64,000 bases of DNA, from contig CAWUHX010000236.1 of the NCBI GenBank assembly GCA_963922205.1, positions 1-64,000 on the forward strand, read 5' to 3'. Position numbers and translations under genes: made by a program. Below, piece after piece: positions 21,801 through 30,020 of the stretch; position 1 is the first letter of the stretch, and each line of letters opens with the position of its first letter. The notes under the pieces were generated by a model. That model searched no databases. It saw only the letters and a program-made list of their open reading frames with translations, and had not been told where the DNA came from. This stretch comes from Romanomermis culicivorax. Taxonomy: Eukaryota; Nematoda; Enoplea; Mermithida; Mermithidae.

Positions 21801-24800
21801 ACTACACCTTTTTGACCATGTTTCAGCTTAATTTTAATGAGTGCGACGCGCCGGAAAAAATTTGAGATTTTGACTTATCTAGAATTTTTTCACGCGGTCA
21901 AAAAATGTGCTCTGAGCCGAAAAAAGTTTGGTTTAGACTCATTTTATTCAGAAATAAAATGACATCTGTAAAGTCAATAACAGATTAAGACTCAGGATGT
22001 AAACTGTTTGTCACAGACAAAACTTATCTAAGTTCATATTTACAGTCCTACCATAAATGGTCCAAATTGCGATACAGTTGGAAAATTCCTCTTCATGTTT
22101 AATTTGGCTACTGCTGGTTCGGGAATTTAGTTATCATTATACCCGGATCTCAGTCTTCGACCGAGTCGAATCCGAATCTAGAAAATTTGTTCCATCGAAT
22201 TTGAATGTAGAAAAAATATCGGGTTTGAAGGGGTCCAGATTCAGATACCCGTCCTATCTCCGGCATATAATAATCAAAAAATGAGGTGATTCATGTGCTC
22301 TAGTAATTTAACAATCAATGATATTTAGTCGACTGAAAAACCATATCCAAAAAGTTGGTGAATCAGTTTTAACGAAAATTTGTAAATGTCGTTCGAAACA
22401 AAGAAATGTCAAAACAGTTTTGCATATGTAAATCTTCTTTTTGTGCTCAATAAATTGCCTTCTCAATATACCTCATAATTTATGACCATAATAATGAATA
22501 AAAGACATACTGTTAAGGGTGTCTATTCTAATTCTTATTTGATCGATCGAATTTAATCTACTCGAATTCTAAAAAAATTACTACTCGCTGCATCTCTGAA
22601 GAAAGTATGGTCATACTGACCATGAATATCGTGCACGATTCTGTCAATGCTCATCAATTTTAAAACATTTACCAAAAATTTTTGCTGACCTAAAACCATT
22701 GAAGAATGTTTAGAATTGAAATTTTCTCGTGAGAGGGAAAAGTATTTCCACGATCTTTAACTCACTAATTTTTGTAACTTCATATAATGATCAAGTGGAC
22801 ATTTTTCAAATCAAGTGACGTCTCATTTTGGAGCCAGGATTTTGCTAGCTAAGGCTTCCAGCCATACCTGTAAGACCTCCGACCAGTTGGGGGGGGTAGA
22901 AAAAAGTCGAAATTTTTCCCAAAAAAGGCCAAAAAACATACACTTTTTTGCAAATTTTTTTAATTTTTTCCAAACTGGGGGGGTGGGGGGTAAATGATTT
23001 TGGGTACAGGGTTGGCCAAGGTGGGGGCGGGTCCCCCCCCCCCAAGTACAGGTATGCTTCCAGCTGATTAGCTCTTTGTCGAGCCTCATAATTTTGTCCA
23101 AATATTATTCCTCTTTTTTTATTTTCATTTTCTCTCTATTGCTTTTGATGACGAAAATTTCTTGACCAAAAAAATATTACGAAAAAAATTCTACAAAATT
23201 TTGTGCGCGTTGAAGTTATTTTCACGCTTTAGAAACCGTGAGATCAGAATAAGATTATTTTTATTCTCCCCACATAAAAAGCGCATCACAATTTTCACTT
23301 TGTCCACTCTCTCAGAATAAAAAACTTTGGAAAAATTGCCTTTTTTTGGATTGTCGAAATTGATTTTTTCGTCACATATGCGTGCGAAAAATCCATCATT
23401 CGCACAACCGAAAGCAAAGTAGAGAAGAAAACGTAGCATTCTGTTTGTGTTTGATATTTTCAACGCTACAAAGGCCTTATACATGGCTTAATAAAGATTA
23501 GCTTATAAGGAGCTACTTTTCCCCTTTAGCTTACATCAGCATATACGGCGGCTGATAATTATATACCCAAAATTGTGCTAAAACGCATCTGACGACTACC
23601 ATCTAAAAGAACACTCTTCTTTTCGTTTGCCTTTGCTATCTTCTTCCTACCTCCCTTTCTGTTGCTGAAATACATACTAATGAAACGATGATTTTTTAAA
23701 ATAGAGATAAAAAATTCTAGAAGTCGCTAACGCATCGAAAGAAATTTGTTCTAAAAAGTTCGAAAATGATTTATCGGGAAAAATAAAAGCATATGGTGAT
23801 AATATGGGACGAGTCAATTTTGTCACCTGTACTTTGAAGAATTGCTCTTCAATAAGATGTTAATTCACTTCACTCATGGGAATTGCGCAAGAGATATTTT
23901 CGCACAGAAAAAAAACTGTCTTTCTCTATCCATCTATCAAAATCTAGGTTTTTTTCTTCTCCGATTTTTCTGCTTGTCCTATTCGATCTAATGTGCATCA
24001 TATATTCCAAAAACGACTTGATTCTTTTTGACGATGGTTTCTTACTCCAGTTCAGGAGTTCCATTTTTCTTTTTCTTATCCACCATGTTCTGATTTGGAA
24101 AATTCATACTGAAAGTTCACGAATGCCAGCAATATCATTAAAAGTGTAATTTTACTAAACAATATATATGATCAGAGAAAATTATTCGTTGTTCAAAAAA
24201 TAACCTGAGCTGATAACTGAATTTTTTCTTGATAATGTAATTGTAATACGGAAAGCTTCGTTCATCATTTCGATCGAGTTCTATCAAAGCATATTACACT
24301 TCGACACAACTTAAGGAAATTAGAGAAATTGTCACAAGCAAAAGTCGCTATAATTCGAACTTTTATATATCGTAGAAGTTTGGGAGCGAAAGCATTGCAA
24401 TATACGTAACAGTAACCAGGGCTGTAGCCAGGGATTTTTTAGGGGGGGGCGGACAGAGCAAAAAAAATTTTTTTCGGCGCCCGGCGCCGGGAAAATTTTC
24501 AGGTTTTTACACTTTAAAAAGCAGAAAAATTAATCTTTCCATAACAATTATAATAAATTGGAATTAAATTAATGGATTGTAATACCTCTCTTATTTCGGC
24601 GCCCAGCGCCGAAAAAATTTTCGGATTTTTGTGTTCCAAAATGCTGGAAAATGAATGTTTACAATATTTTTCACTAGATAGGAGCTCTAAATTTACAGTC
24701 TTAAAATGACGTTTTTATCAGTTTTCAATGCGGATTGCGAAGGCTCACGTTTCAAAATTTTTGGAAAACTCCAAACGAAGTAAGACAATAAAATTTTAAG

Positions 24801-27800
24801 AAGTGATCAAAAACCTAAATTATTAGCAAAATATTGGCTCTTAAATAGTAAAAGAAGAGATGAAGTGAATCAGTTGATAGAAACTGATGAAAGTTAGCTA
24901 GTAAAGTGGAAGTAGATATGTTAATGGCCGCGCTTGACATGTGCGCCGACAAATTTTGAGGGTTTGACCTTCTGAAGTTCACCACAATGCATCATTTCGG
25001 TTTTTAAATCAAAAAAAGTTTTCCCACTGTGAGAAACATGCCCAACATTTGTTTTGTAACTAATAAAATAAGAGATGAGGTAATTCAGTTGATTGAAACT
25101 GTTGAAGTTTAACTAGTAAGTCGAAGTAGATATGATAATGGCCGTGCCCGATTGAAAATAATGGCTGTTATACTCATTGACCGGCGCGAAGCGCCGGAAA
25201 ATTTTGAGATTTTTTCAGTAATAGACACAAAATCGACATATGACAAAGTTCCAAGGGGGTGGCGGCCGCCCCCCCCCCTAAACACGGCCTTGACAGTAAC
25301 CAAATTTTAGGTAGAAAATATGTGTCTAATGTCTTAATTTGAAGCTAAAAATACGTTTCCGAAATTGAAAGGGATGATTAACGGGGAAAATTTCGAAGCT
25401 AATAAGTATTGTTTACAATTACGAAAAGTTGTCATACCTGTACTTGAGGGGGGTTGGAGGGGATCCCCCCAACTTGTCCAACCATATACCCAACCCCCAG
25501 TCTGGAAAAAATTAAAAAATTTGCAAAAAAGTGTATATTTTTTGGCGTTTTTTGGGAAAAATTTCGACTTTTTTCGACCCCCTCCCCCCCAAATTTCGGA
25601 TTTACCCCTCCCCCCCCCCCCCCCCCAACTGGTCGGACCTCTTAGAGGTATGAAAGTTGTCACCTTGTTTCTAATGACAATTAATGATGTTCTGGTTAAC
25701 CGAAACCGTGAAAATCGTAACTTTTTCCGAAACCGTTGAAATGAAAATTGTAAAATCGAAAACGAGAATTTGAGGGAAGGTATTTTGCGCCTGTTGTGTT
25801 TCAATCATTGTAGTAAATTTCGAAAACCAAAACTTGTCTGACTGAAGCTTTTTCTCCATTTATAACTTGAACTGGATTGTTCAGTCGACATTTGAGGAAT
25901 TTTTGTTTAAAAATTCTTTGGTTTCTCCTTGAATATCCTTGGATACATAACTTCTATTTTATTGAGATTAACATTCAGTTAGCCATTAAAACAATGATAT
26001 TATTTCAGTTTCTGACTAAATATTCTCAATCTCATTTGATAGATACTTGTAGTGTTTGTAGCAAAGAACAAATGTTCACCATTATAGCTGGTTTCATCAC
26101 GGTTGCCTGTCGTTGGAGAAATAATCTTATGACATGTGGAAAGTTTTCTATCCAAGAGACAGAAAAATTTTATGCTCTTAAAGAATGTCGAAAACCGTTT
26201 TAATACTTGATTTCTAAGCATTTGTTGATCATTTAATGAGCTAAAGTGTTGTTTCAATCAGTACCATTTCTCTTCGGTGCGAAAGAATCTGTGCAGGAAA
26301 AAAACGTGATCTAATTGATGCCCTTAGTTTTTAGTTTTCTTGCTGGTTGTCCGCACCATATTGCTGATTGAAAACATCAGCATATCAGCCTGTTGTCCAA
26401 TTTTAATAACGATATTATGACTAAGTTCATATTCTCTTATTGATAAGCATGAGAATTTCTTTTTTTGACCCAACTTCCATTGAAATGCTTCCAAGTTCAA
26501 GAGTTCTAAGAAACAAACGTTTCTGACGAGGAAAGACATTGCTGCTACGTTCGGCACGTCTTAATAATTCAATTCAAGAAATGAAAATGTTTTAAGATGA
26601 AATTATACTCAATAAAATCGAAAAAGTAGGTTTCTAACAAAAGTTATACTGTCTGGACGAATATTTTTGATTAGAACGAAGCGGCCTGAGTAAATTAATC
26701 GAAAGTTCAGTCGGATGAACGGATCAAAGACCAGAAAAGCAACTAGAAATTCAAAAAACGAAACAAATAATAATATTTTCAAAAATAATACTCAAACAAA
26801 ATTGTACAAAAACTCTACGAACTTATCGCCGTGGCTGATAATTTCGTTAAAAAATGGATCAAATAATCTGCCACGGGGACGTTCTTCGATTAAGTGGCAG
26901 CTTTGTGTACAAAAGGTTTTTCGTCTTGCCACCTATTGACGAGCCTGAGAAATGTGCCTATGCATTTTCAATTTACTTCAGCAGGCTGAGGAGTCAAAAA
27001 AGTTGGCTAAAAATCTACCATTTGCGGTGAATTTTAGCGGTAGAAAAAAATCGCATCATTCAAACTGAAAGACAATCAAATTAACACTTTTTTCGAAACT
27101 GTAAAATCAAAACCACTCTTTCAGAATCAGCAAAGCCAAAACATCGAACCCAAAAATTGAAAAGCCAAAACCATCGAAATTTTAAAAAACGAAAGCGGAA
27201 TACCTGTATTTAGCAATTGGCATAGAGGATATTCTGATTTTTCTAAAATTTTGGAAAACTGGACATGACATAATAGCGAATCGGTTAAATTTTTGCACAT
27301 TTGTGTTCCAGTGTTCTGATTCCCATAAAATTTAAAGTTCGCAACATTTCTGAAATTAAATTTGAAAGATTAACATACAACTCGGAAGCGGGCCTTTTCC
27401 CTCTCCTAGTTGAAATCATTTGAAATGCGTAGAATGAGCGAAGATTGTGGATTAGCAGGAAAATCTTCAAACGTGTCTATTTTTCTAACTCAACAACATT
27501 ATTGTAAAATTATTGAACGAAAAAATAATTTCTGCTCACATTTGTGTTATTATAGCTGAAGAATAATAGATATTAATTGATGTTTCGTTTCGGCGCCAGG
27601 CGCCGAAAAAAATGTCTAAATTTTGATGTTCTAGAACGCTGGAAAATGAATCTTTTTCAACATTTATCCGAAAAACAAAGGCTTTACGTTTTCGATCTAA
27701 AATGATTTCCTCATTTCCTCACAGTTAAAAAATTTGTGTTCACGAAGTTCAGAAAACTTCAAATGAGAGAAAGAATTTATGAAGAAGATCTATCGGAAAA

Positions 27801-28984
27801 TCTCAATTTTCGACGAAATCCGAATTTCCACACAGACGCTTCTGAAATGTCAGAATACGTATTTGAGGCAGACTGGCCCATGGAGAGGTGTATGGGGGGT
27901 ATTACCCCTACCTAAAGTCCATAAAATTGATCAATGGTTGCCTAGAGACAAAATGAAGTGTTTAGTGGACATTTAGCTACTACACTACCCCCGAAAATGT
28001 TCAATTTTTCCCCTACCTGAAAAATCTGAGCTAGGGGACCTCTGATTTGATAGCCGAAAAATAATGGGATTAAGTTAGTGAAGAAATACGAGAAGATTCC
28101 ACAAATTCGAATTCGTCTCAATTGGAAAATATCAAATTTTCACAATATTTTCAAAGAAATTTTCGTGTTTTAGTCACACTAACTTGAGATGAGATATAAG
28201 CATTCATGGAAGCAATTGCTGGCGACTGGGAAATTAAACTAGACTTCTTTTTGGCCGCGTTTCAGCCCAATTGTAGCGAATATTGTAAGCCATCACCGGC
28301 AGGAAAAATGTGTGATTTTGACCTTCTAAATAAAACCAAAATGCAATTTTTGATCAATGTGAGCATTAAAAACGCCCAAAAAATTTTCCGCACGGCCAAA
28401 AAATGCACATGGTGGAAAAAGCCTGTAGGATACGGTCTACCATGTCCAAAAATAAATATTGAAACTTTTTCTCACTAGCTTTGTGCCAAGATTTACTAGT
28501 TCAACAATCTCGTATGTCATAGATTCGATAAGAAACTATCACTGTCAATTCTATATTTTCAAACAATTGGTAGAATTCCGTTGTGTCTAGCCTGTTCAAC
28601 AGAAAAGTACTTTCTGATACTGGTATTGATAAGCGCATCTGAATTTATTCATTATTCAAAATCCGTTTGCACATAGATAAGAAAGAGTAAAAGATTTATT
28701 TAGTTTACTGTGTGTCTCGTGTTTTCTATTCTGTCGCTTGCAATTCTCAATAGAATCGAATTAAAACTTTATCCATTTTTAGAGAAAAGAAAAAAGAAAA
28801 AGATCGCGAAGAATTGTGGAAACGTTTAGAACAATTAGAATTAAGTCATATTCAAACGTCCAATTCGAACAACAACAACAACTCGGCGACTGCAGTGACG
28901 ACGACGGCGCCCAACAGCTCGCCTCCCGCCCCGTCGACGCCTAACGTTCAAAATTCTCCACGATCAAAGAAGAAGCGGATATGA
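9872..28984 (+). CDS. wdb: Serine/threonine phosphatase 2A B56 (B') regulatory subunit, alpha/epsilon type, 11 coding exons
   Basis: This is the substrate-targeting subunit of the PP2A heterotrimer. Coding exons: 9872-10091, 16557-16753, 16884-16985, 17096-17188, 17258-17388, 17452-17511, 17584-17692, 18517-18621, 18688-18807, 19007-19236, 28783-28984. All junctions are GT-AG and join in frame to 522 codons, within the B56 range. The N-terminus is Gly/Ser-rich. From about residue 70 the HEAT-like B56 fold runs through [71 protein letters not shown] (the His-Arg pair, about 225-226, lies in the groove that binds LxxIxE partners in human B56), [20 protein letters not shown] and [23 protein letters not shown] and [13 protein letters not shown] favour the alpha/epsilon (widerborst) type. 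The usual RFIYETEHFNG reads [11 protein letters not shown] here. The tail (456-522) has an acidic/basic helix, an Asn run, Pro/Ser-rich sequence and a terminal SKKKR possible nuclear signal. The conserved core makes the call firm; the gene symbol assumes insect orthology. Confidence 0.95.
10110..11275 (+). repeat. Long dispersed repeat in B56 intron 1 (copy of 55.5-56.9 kb)
   Basis: It matches 55,530-56,925 in blocks and in the same order: AGAAAATCATTTTTGCAGTA, TTGCAATGTGCAACTTG, TTTCATTCGATTCACGTCGG, ACAGAAGGTTTAATTTT, AATTTTGGGAAAATAGCCGA, CACCTTTATCCAT, TAGGATGACATTTTCTAACC and CTCTAAATACGG(G/A)CCTG. A MITE (10,531-10,743) interrupts this copy. The GGGGGTTAATTCCCCCCTCT end resembles hAT-type ends near 24.4 kb. 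The parent element is unknown. Confidence 0.6.
10531..10743. mobile_element. 213-bp MITE, CATACC...GGTATG ends, perfect 8-bp TSD
   Basis: TCTGAAAC flanks both sides (10,523-10,530 and 10,744-10,751). The left end is CATACCGGGGGGACC, the right end GGTCTTACAGGTATG. It has three long C runs, an A/T-rich centre with TTTTTTGGGAAAAATTTCGA, and CAACTGGTCGGAGG near the right end. It is inserted in the 10.1-11.3 kb repeat. Confidence 0.88.
11276..12099. mobile_element. MITE of the CATACCTGTA family, split by a nested hAT-type insertion
   Basis: It starts CATACCTGTAATTGGG and ends CTCTCATAGTTATG. The flanks GGTGAGGT (11,268-11,275) and AGTGAGGT (12,100-12,107) form an 8-bp TSD with one mismatch. The family body runs 11,276-11,426 and resumes at 12,041 (C run, AAATTATGGGTTTA, TTCTGGTCGAACCTCTC). 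The 614 bp between are a separate element. Confidence 0.82.
11427..12040. mobile_element. 614-bp hAT-type element nested in a C run, GTACAAAG keyword
   Basis: Ends are CAGTGTTTTTTTTGTACGGG and GCTTGTAAAAAAAACACTG. It interrupts the poly-C of the surrounding MITE, with nine C before and ten after, compatible with a C8 TSD. Subterminal words are CCGTACAAAGATTTTT, AATCTTTGTACAAAAAG and TTCGTACAAAGAG. It contains the CCGGCGCTACGCGCC motif at 11,570. Confidence 0.8.
12108..13015 (+). other. B56 intron 1, no recognised element
   Basis: AT-rich intronic sequence with no repeat ends and no supported frames. Confidence 0.4.
13020..13240 (+). mobile_element. Degenerate keyword hAT-type fragment (GTGCT/GCAC words)
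   Basis: CAGGCGTTTTTCTGTGCTCC is followed by TTTGTGCTCATGAGCACAG, TCAATGGCACAAAAAG, GTACAGCACAGTGCTGAC and GGCTGTGCGGAAAAAATGC. Left end and keyword palindromes fit the family, but no TSD can be assigned. Confidence 0.45.
13660..13826. mobile_element. 167-bp hAT MITE, CAGACTG...CTCTG family (copy 1)
   Basis: It starts CAGACTGCTCCATGGGGAGA and ends TCTGACCTTGGGGATCTCTG. Internal landmarks shared with 27,869, 44,852 and 47,665 are GGTATTACCCC, AATTGATCACTGG and TGGACATTTA. Flanks AGTGCCAC/AAAGCTAC match at only 5 of 8, so this is an old copy. Confidence 0.72.
14285..14690 (-). mobile_element. hAT-type element fragment, CCGCACGG keyword
   Basis: TTTCCGCACGGTGCGGATGA and GCGTGCGGAAAAAAATCTCTTG have keyword-element style. 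They lead into a segment (TTGAGATAAGAAACTGTTCG, AAATTGATATTG) homologous to the interiors at 8.75, 54.9 and 59.2 kb. The rest is degraded. Confidence 0.5.
14692..14830 (+). repeat. Dispersed repeat shared with 53.52-53.64 kb
   Basis: GTATGGTAG, AAGCCTG(C/G)(G/T)GGATGCTCAT, CTACCCATGGATTTTT, CCGGGTT and GAACCAT(A)A are common to both copies in order. No terminal repeats were identified. Confidence 0.6.
14882..15310. mobile_element. 429-bp MITE, CATACATGTAA ends, perfect 8-bp TSD
   Basis: CTTACATG flanks both sides (14,874-14,881 and 15,311-15,318). Ends are CATACATGTAACGGAGCCCC and the inverse TTACATGTATG. Landmarks are paired CATATGGCTAGCCAT palindromes, TTGTTCAAAAATTGACATTT, and GCGCGAAGCGCCG at 15,060. 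Copies lie at 43,108 (opposite orientation) and 46,160. Confidence 0.88.
15320..16000 (+). other. B56 intron 1, no recognised element
   Basis: No supported frame or repeat end. TTTTTTTGTACAAGTCTC near 15,905 resembles a keyword hAT end but is isolated. Confidence 0.35.
16010..16290 (+). repeat. Two related blocks similar to the end of the 35.6-36.6 kb hAT element
   Basis: TTTTTCTCCC(A/G)T, TCA(C/T)TCG(G/A)CCAGTA, GTAAA(C/T)GAATTT(C/T)CAAA and CTAAGACTG/CTAAGACCG occur twice, about 170 bp apart. GTAAATGAATTTCCAAATCTAAG also occurs inside the hAT element near 36,585. These are probably diverged hAT ends. Confidence 0.45.
19568..19817. mobile_element. 250-bp hAT-type MITE, TTAGCGC keyword
   Basis: Left CACTGTTTATGTAGCGCGGC, right GCCGCTAAAAAACACTG. 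Flanks GTAGGGAA / ATAGAGAA match at 6 of 8. Internal words are GCGGCGCTAATAAA, GTGCGCTAATGAAA, GCGCTAATGAAG and CATTAGCGG. It lies in B56 intron 10. Confidence 0.7.
19927..20062. mobile_element. 136-bp hAT-type MITE, TTAGCAC keyword
   Basis: Left TAGGGTTCTTTTTTTAGCAC, right AGCACTGTGCTAAAAAAACCCTG. Between are CATTAGCACAGCC, TTCTTAGCACGAC, TTTAGCACAGG and TATTAGCACTG. Flanks contain GTCTA on both sides but do not align as a clean octamer. Confidence 0.65.
20425..20588. mobile_element. Small hAT-like element with G/C-run ends (probable)
   Basis: CCCGTAGGCAAAGGGGGATG on the left is mirrored loosely by CCCCCTAAAG...TGGCTACAGG on the right. The plan resembles the larger element at 24,418-25,293 (GGGCTGTAGCC...GGGGGGG). 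No clean TSD. Confidence 0.4.
20592..22260. mobile_element. Degenerate hAT-type element with GGGTACCCGAA repeats
   Basis: TAGGGATGCAACGGGTACCC, then ACCCGAACCGAACCCGAATA and TTCGGGTTTTATTCGGGTTT, form a classic hAT-type left end with keyword repeats. Around 22,110-22,255 the related words TTCGGGAA, ACCCGGATCTC, GTCGAATCCGAATC, ATATCGGGTTTG and ATACCCGTCC suggest the other end. The ends are too diverged to call a TSD. A GC-rich MITE (21,088-21,348) is nested inside. Confidence 0.5.
21088..21348. mobile_element. 261-bp MITE with GC-rich inverted repeats (GGCCCTGTCATACTTC)
   Basis: The left end AAGGCCCTGTCATACTTCAC and right end GAAGTATGACAGGGCCTT are perfect inverses over 18 bases. Both continue into CCGCGCGGCG / CGCCGCGCGG-like sequence and GGTTGTTCTATTC / GAATAGGACAACC. 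The centre is packed with GCGGCGCC words. No keyword T tract, so it is a different family from the CAGNG elements. TSD uncertain. Confidence 0.78.
22863..23056. mobile_element. 194-bp MITE, CATACCTGTA ends, perfect 8-bp TSD
   Basis: CTTCCAGC flanks both sides (22,855-22,862 and 23,057-23,064). The left end CATACCTGTAAGACCTCCGA and right end AAGTACAGGTATG enclose G-rich runs on this strand. It is inverted relative to the copies at 10,531 and 25,433. Confidence 0.9.
23070..24410 (+). other. B56 intron 10, no recognised element
   Basis: AT-rich; the short frames near 23.2 and 23.9 kb show no recognisable domain. Confidence 0.4.
24418..25293. mobile_element. 876-bp hAT-type element with G-run ends, perfect 8-bp TSD
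   Basis: CAGTAACC flanks both sides (24,410-24,417 and 25,294-25,301). The left end reads AGGGCTGTAGCCAGGG, then TTTTTTAGGGGGGGGCGG. The right end reads GGCGGCCGCCCCCCCCC, then TAAACACGGCCTTGA. The inverted match is imperfect. It contains three copies of the CGGCGC-NNN-GCGCCG palindrome (24,475; 24,597; 25,181) and internally duplicated blocks (GATGA(A/G)GT, GAAACTG.TGAA, CTAGTAA). No transposase. Confidence 0.72.
25433..25652. mobile_element. 220-bp MITE, CATACCTGTA family, perfect 8-bp TSD
   Basis: AAAGTTGT flanks both sides (25,425-25,432 and 25,653-25,660). It begins CATACCTGTACTTGAGGGG and ends GGACCTCTTAGAGGTATG, with poly-C runs up to about 17. Frames across it are translated repeat, not genes. 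Confidence 0.9.
25690..27205. mobile_element. Possible hAT-type element with AACCGAAACCG words (weak)
   Basis: GGTTAACCGAAACCGTGAAA, TCCGAAACCGTTGAAA and ATCGAAAACG cluster at 25,690-25,770. TCGAAACTG, AAAGCCAAAACATCGAA, AAACCATCGAAATTTT and AACGAAAGCGG cluster at 27,085-27,200. Two keyword clusters 1.4 kb apart suggest the ends of one degraded element; no TSD was found. Confidence 0.3.
27869..28044. mobile_element. 176-bp hAT MITE, CAGACTG...CTCTG family (copy 2)
   Basis: It begins CAGACTGGCCCATGGAGAGG and ends GAGCTAGGGGACCTCTG. Flanks ATTTGAGG / ATTTGATA match at 6 of 8. It shares GGGGGGTATTACCCCTACCT, AATTGATCAATGG and TTTAGTGGACATTTAGC with the other copies. Confidence 0.78.
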
Positions 28985-30020
28985 TTATGAGTGAAGCCAA
29001 TAGCGGGACACTTTCCGATTATTGTAAATTTGACGCGTGCAGCGGCGTTACGAAGCAGAAAATTTCGGCGGAATTGAGCTTCAAAGAGATGAAAGTAGTT
29101 GAATGAGTTACTGATTTAACGTGGTCAAACTAAAAAATGACTTTCGTGGTTATGACTAACTCTACTATTGTTTGCAAATTTGAATTCTGAAATTTGCGGG
29201 TTCCAATGCAGAACAGAGATCCGCAAGATCTATAAAATTTAGAATCAACATTTTCTGGATAATGACATGAATAATGTTAAAAATTTATTTATTTGACCGA
29301 ACGGGAATTCTACGGTAAATCTACTCATTTTCGAAAGTTATATACTTACGCTCATTCATCCGTAAAAACGTGTACTCATTGTAGACCTTACGGCTCTCTT
29401 TCTGTTGTAAATTTCTTTCTTTCACTGAACGTTATAGTTATTTAGTTTAAAATTTTCCGTTTTTGGAGAATCAATCGCTACCGTTGATGTTGTATTTATT
29501 GCTTCCTTAGATAGGCTGCTATATGTGCTCACTCGATCCATCTTCTCTATTTTTTATAAGCTTAGAAAATTTTCTCCATTTTGTTGTAAAAAATCACTAT
29601 GTATGTATACTCATATTTTTATAAACTTGCTGTTGTTCTCTGTTTCTAGAAATCGCAACTACGGCATCAATCCGCATGTATTTACAAGATATTCTAATTT
29701 CGAAAACCATAATTACACTTTTCGTGTAAACTGTTGATTAACTCATATATCGCCCATTATCTACAATATTATGTTATATTTTTCAGAATTTAATGTGCTC
29801 TGTAGTTTATATAATATAACTGTTTTTTGTTCATACGCTCGTAAAAATTATACAACAGAATAGCGAAATTTCAACCGCTGGAAGCCGACGAACCTATATA
29901 TAGAGAAGGAATAAGATTCGAATTCAACTGTTTCGGTTCACTCTAATCATGCGAGGTATTCACAGTGTACGACACAGTTTCTGAGAAGTTCAACATTGAT
30001 TAAGATGAATTAAAAATTAA
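28985..30020 (+). promoter_or_regulatory. Likely 3' UTR / downstream region of the B56 gene
   Basis: Non-repetitive sequence after the B56 stop. The nearest polyadenylation-like hexamer I see is ATTAAA at 30,009. No transcript evidence. Confidence 0.35.

Noticed and set aside
25334..25804. 156-codon minus-strand frame and overlapping plus-strand frames
   Set aside because: They are translations of the poly-C/poly-G MITE at 25,433-25,652 (Gly/Pro runs), not a gene.
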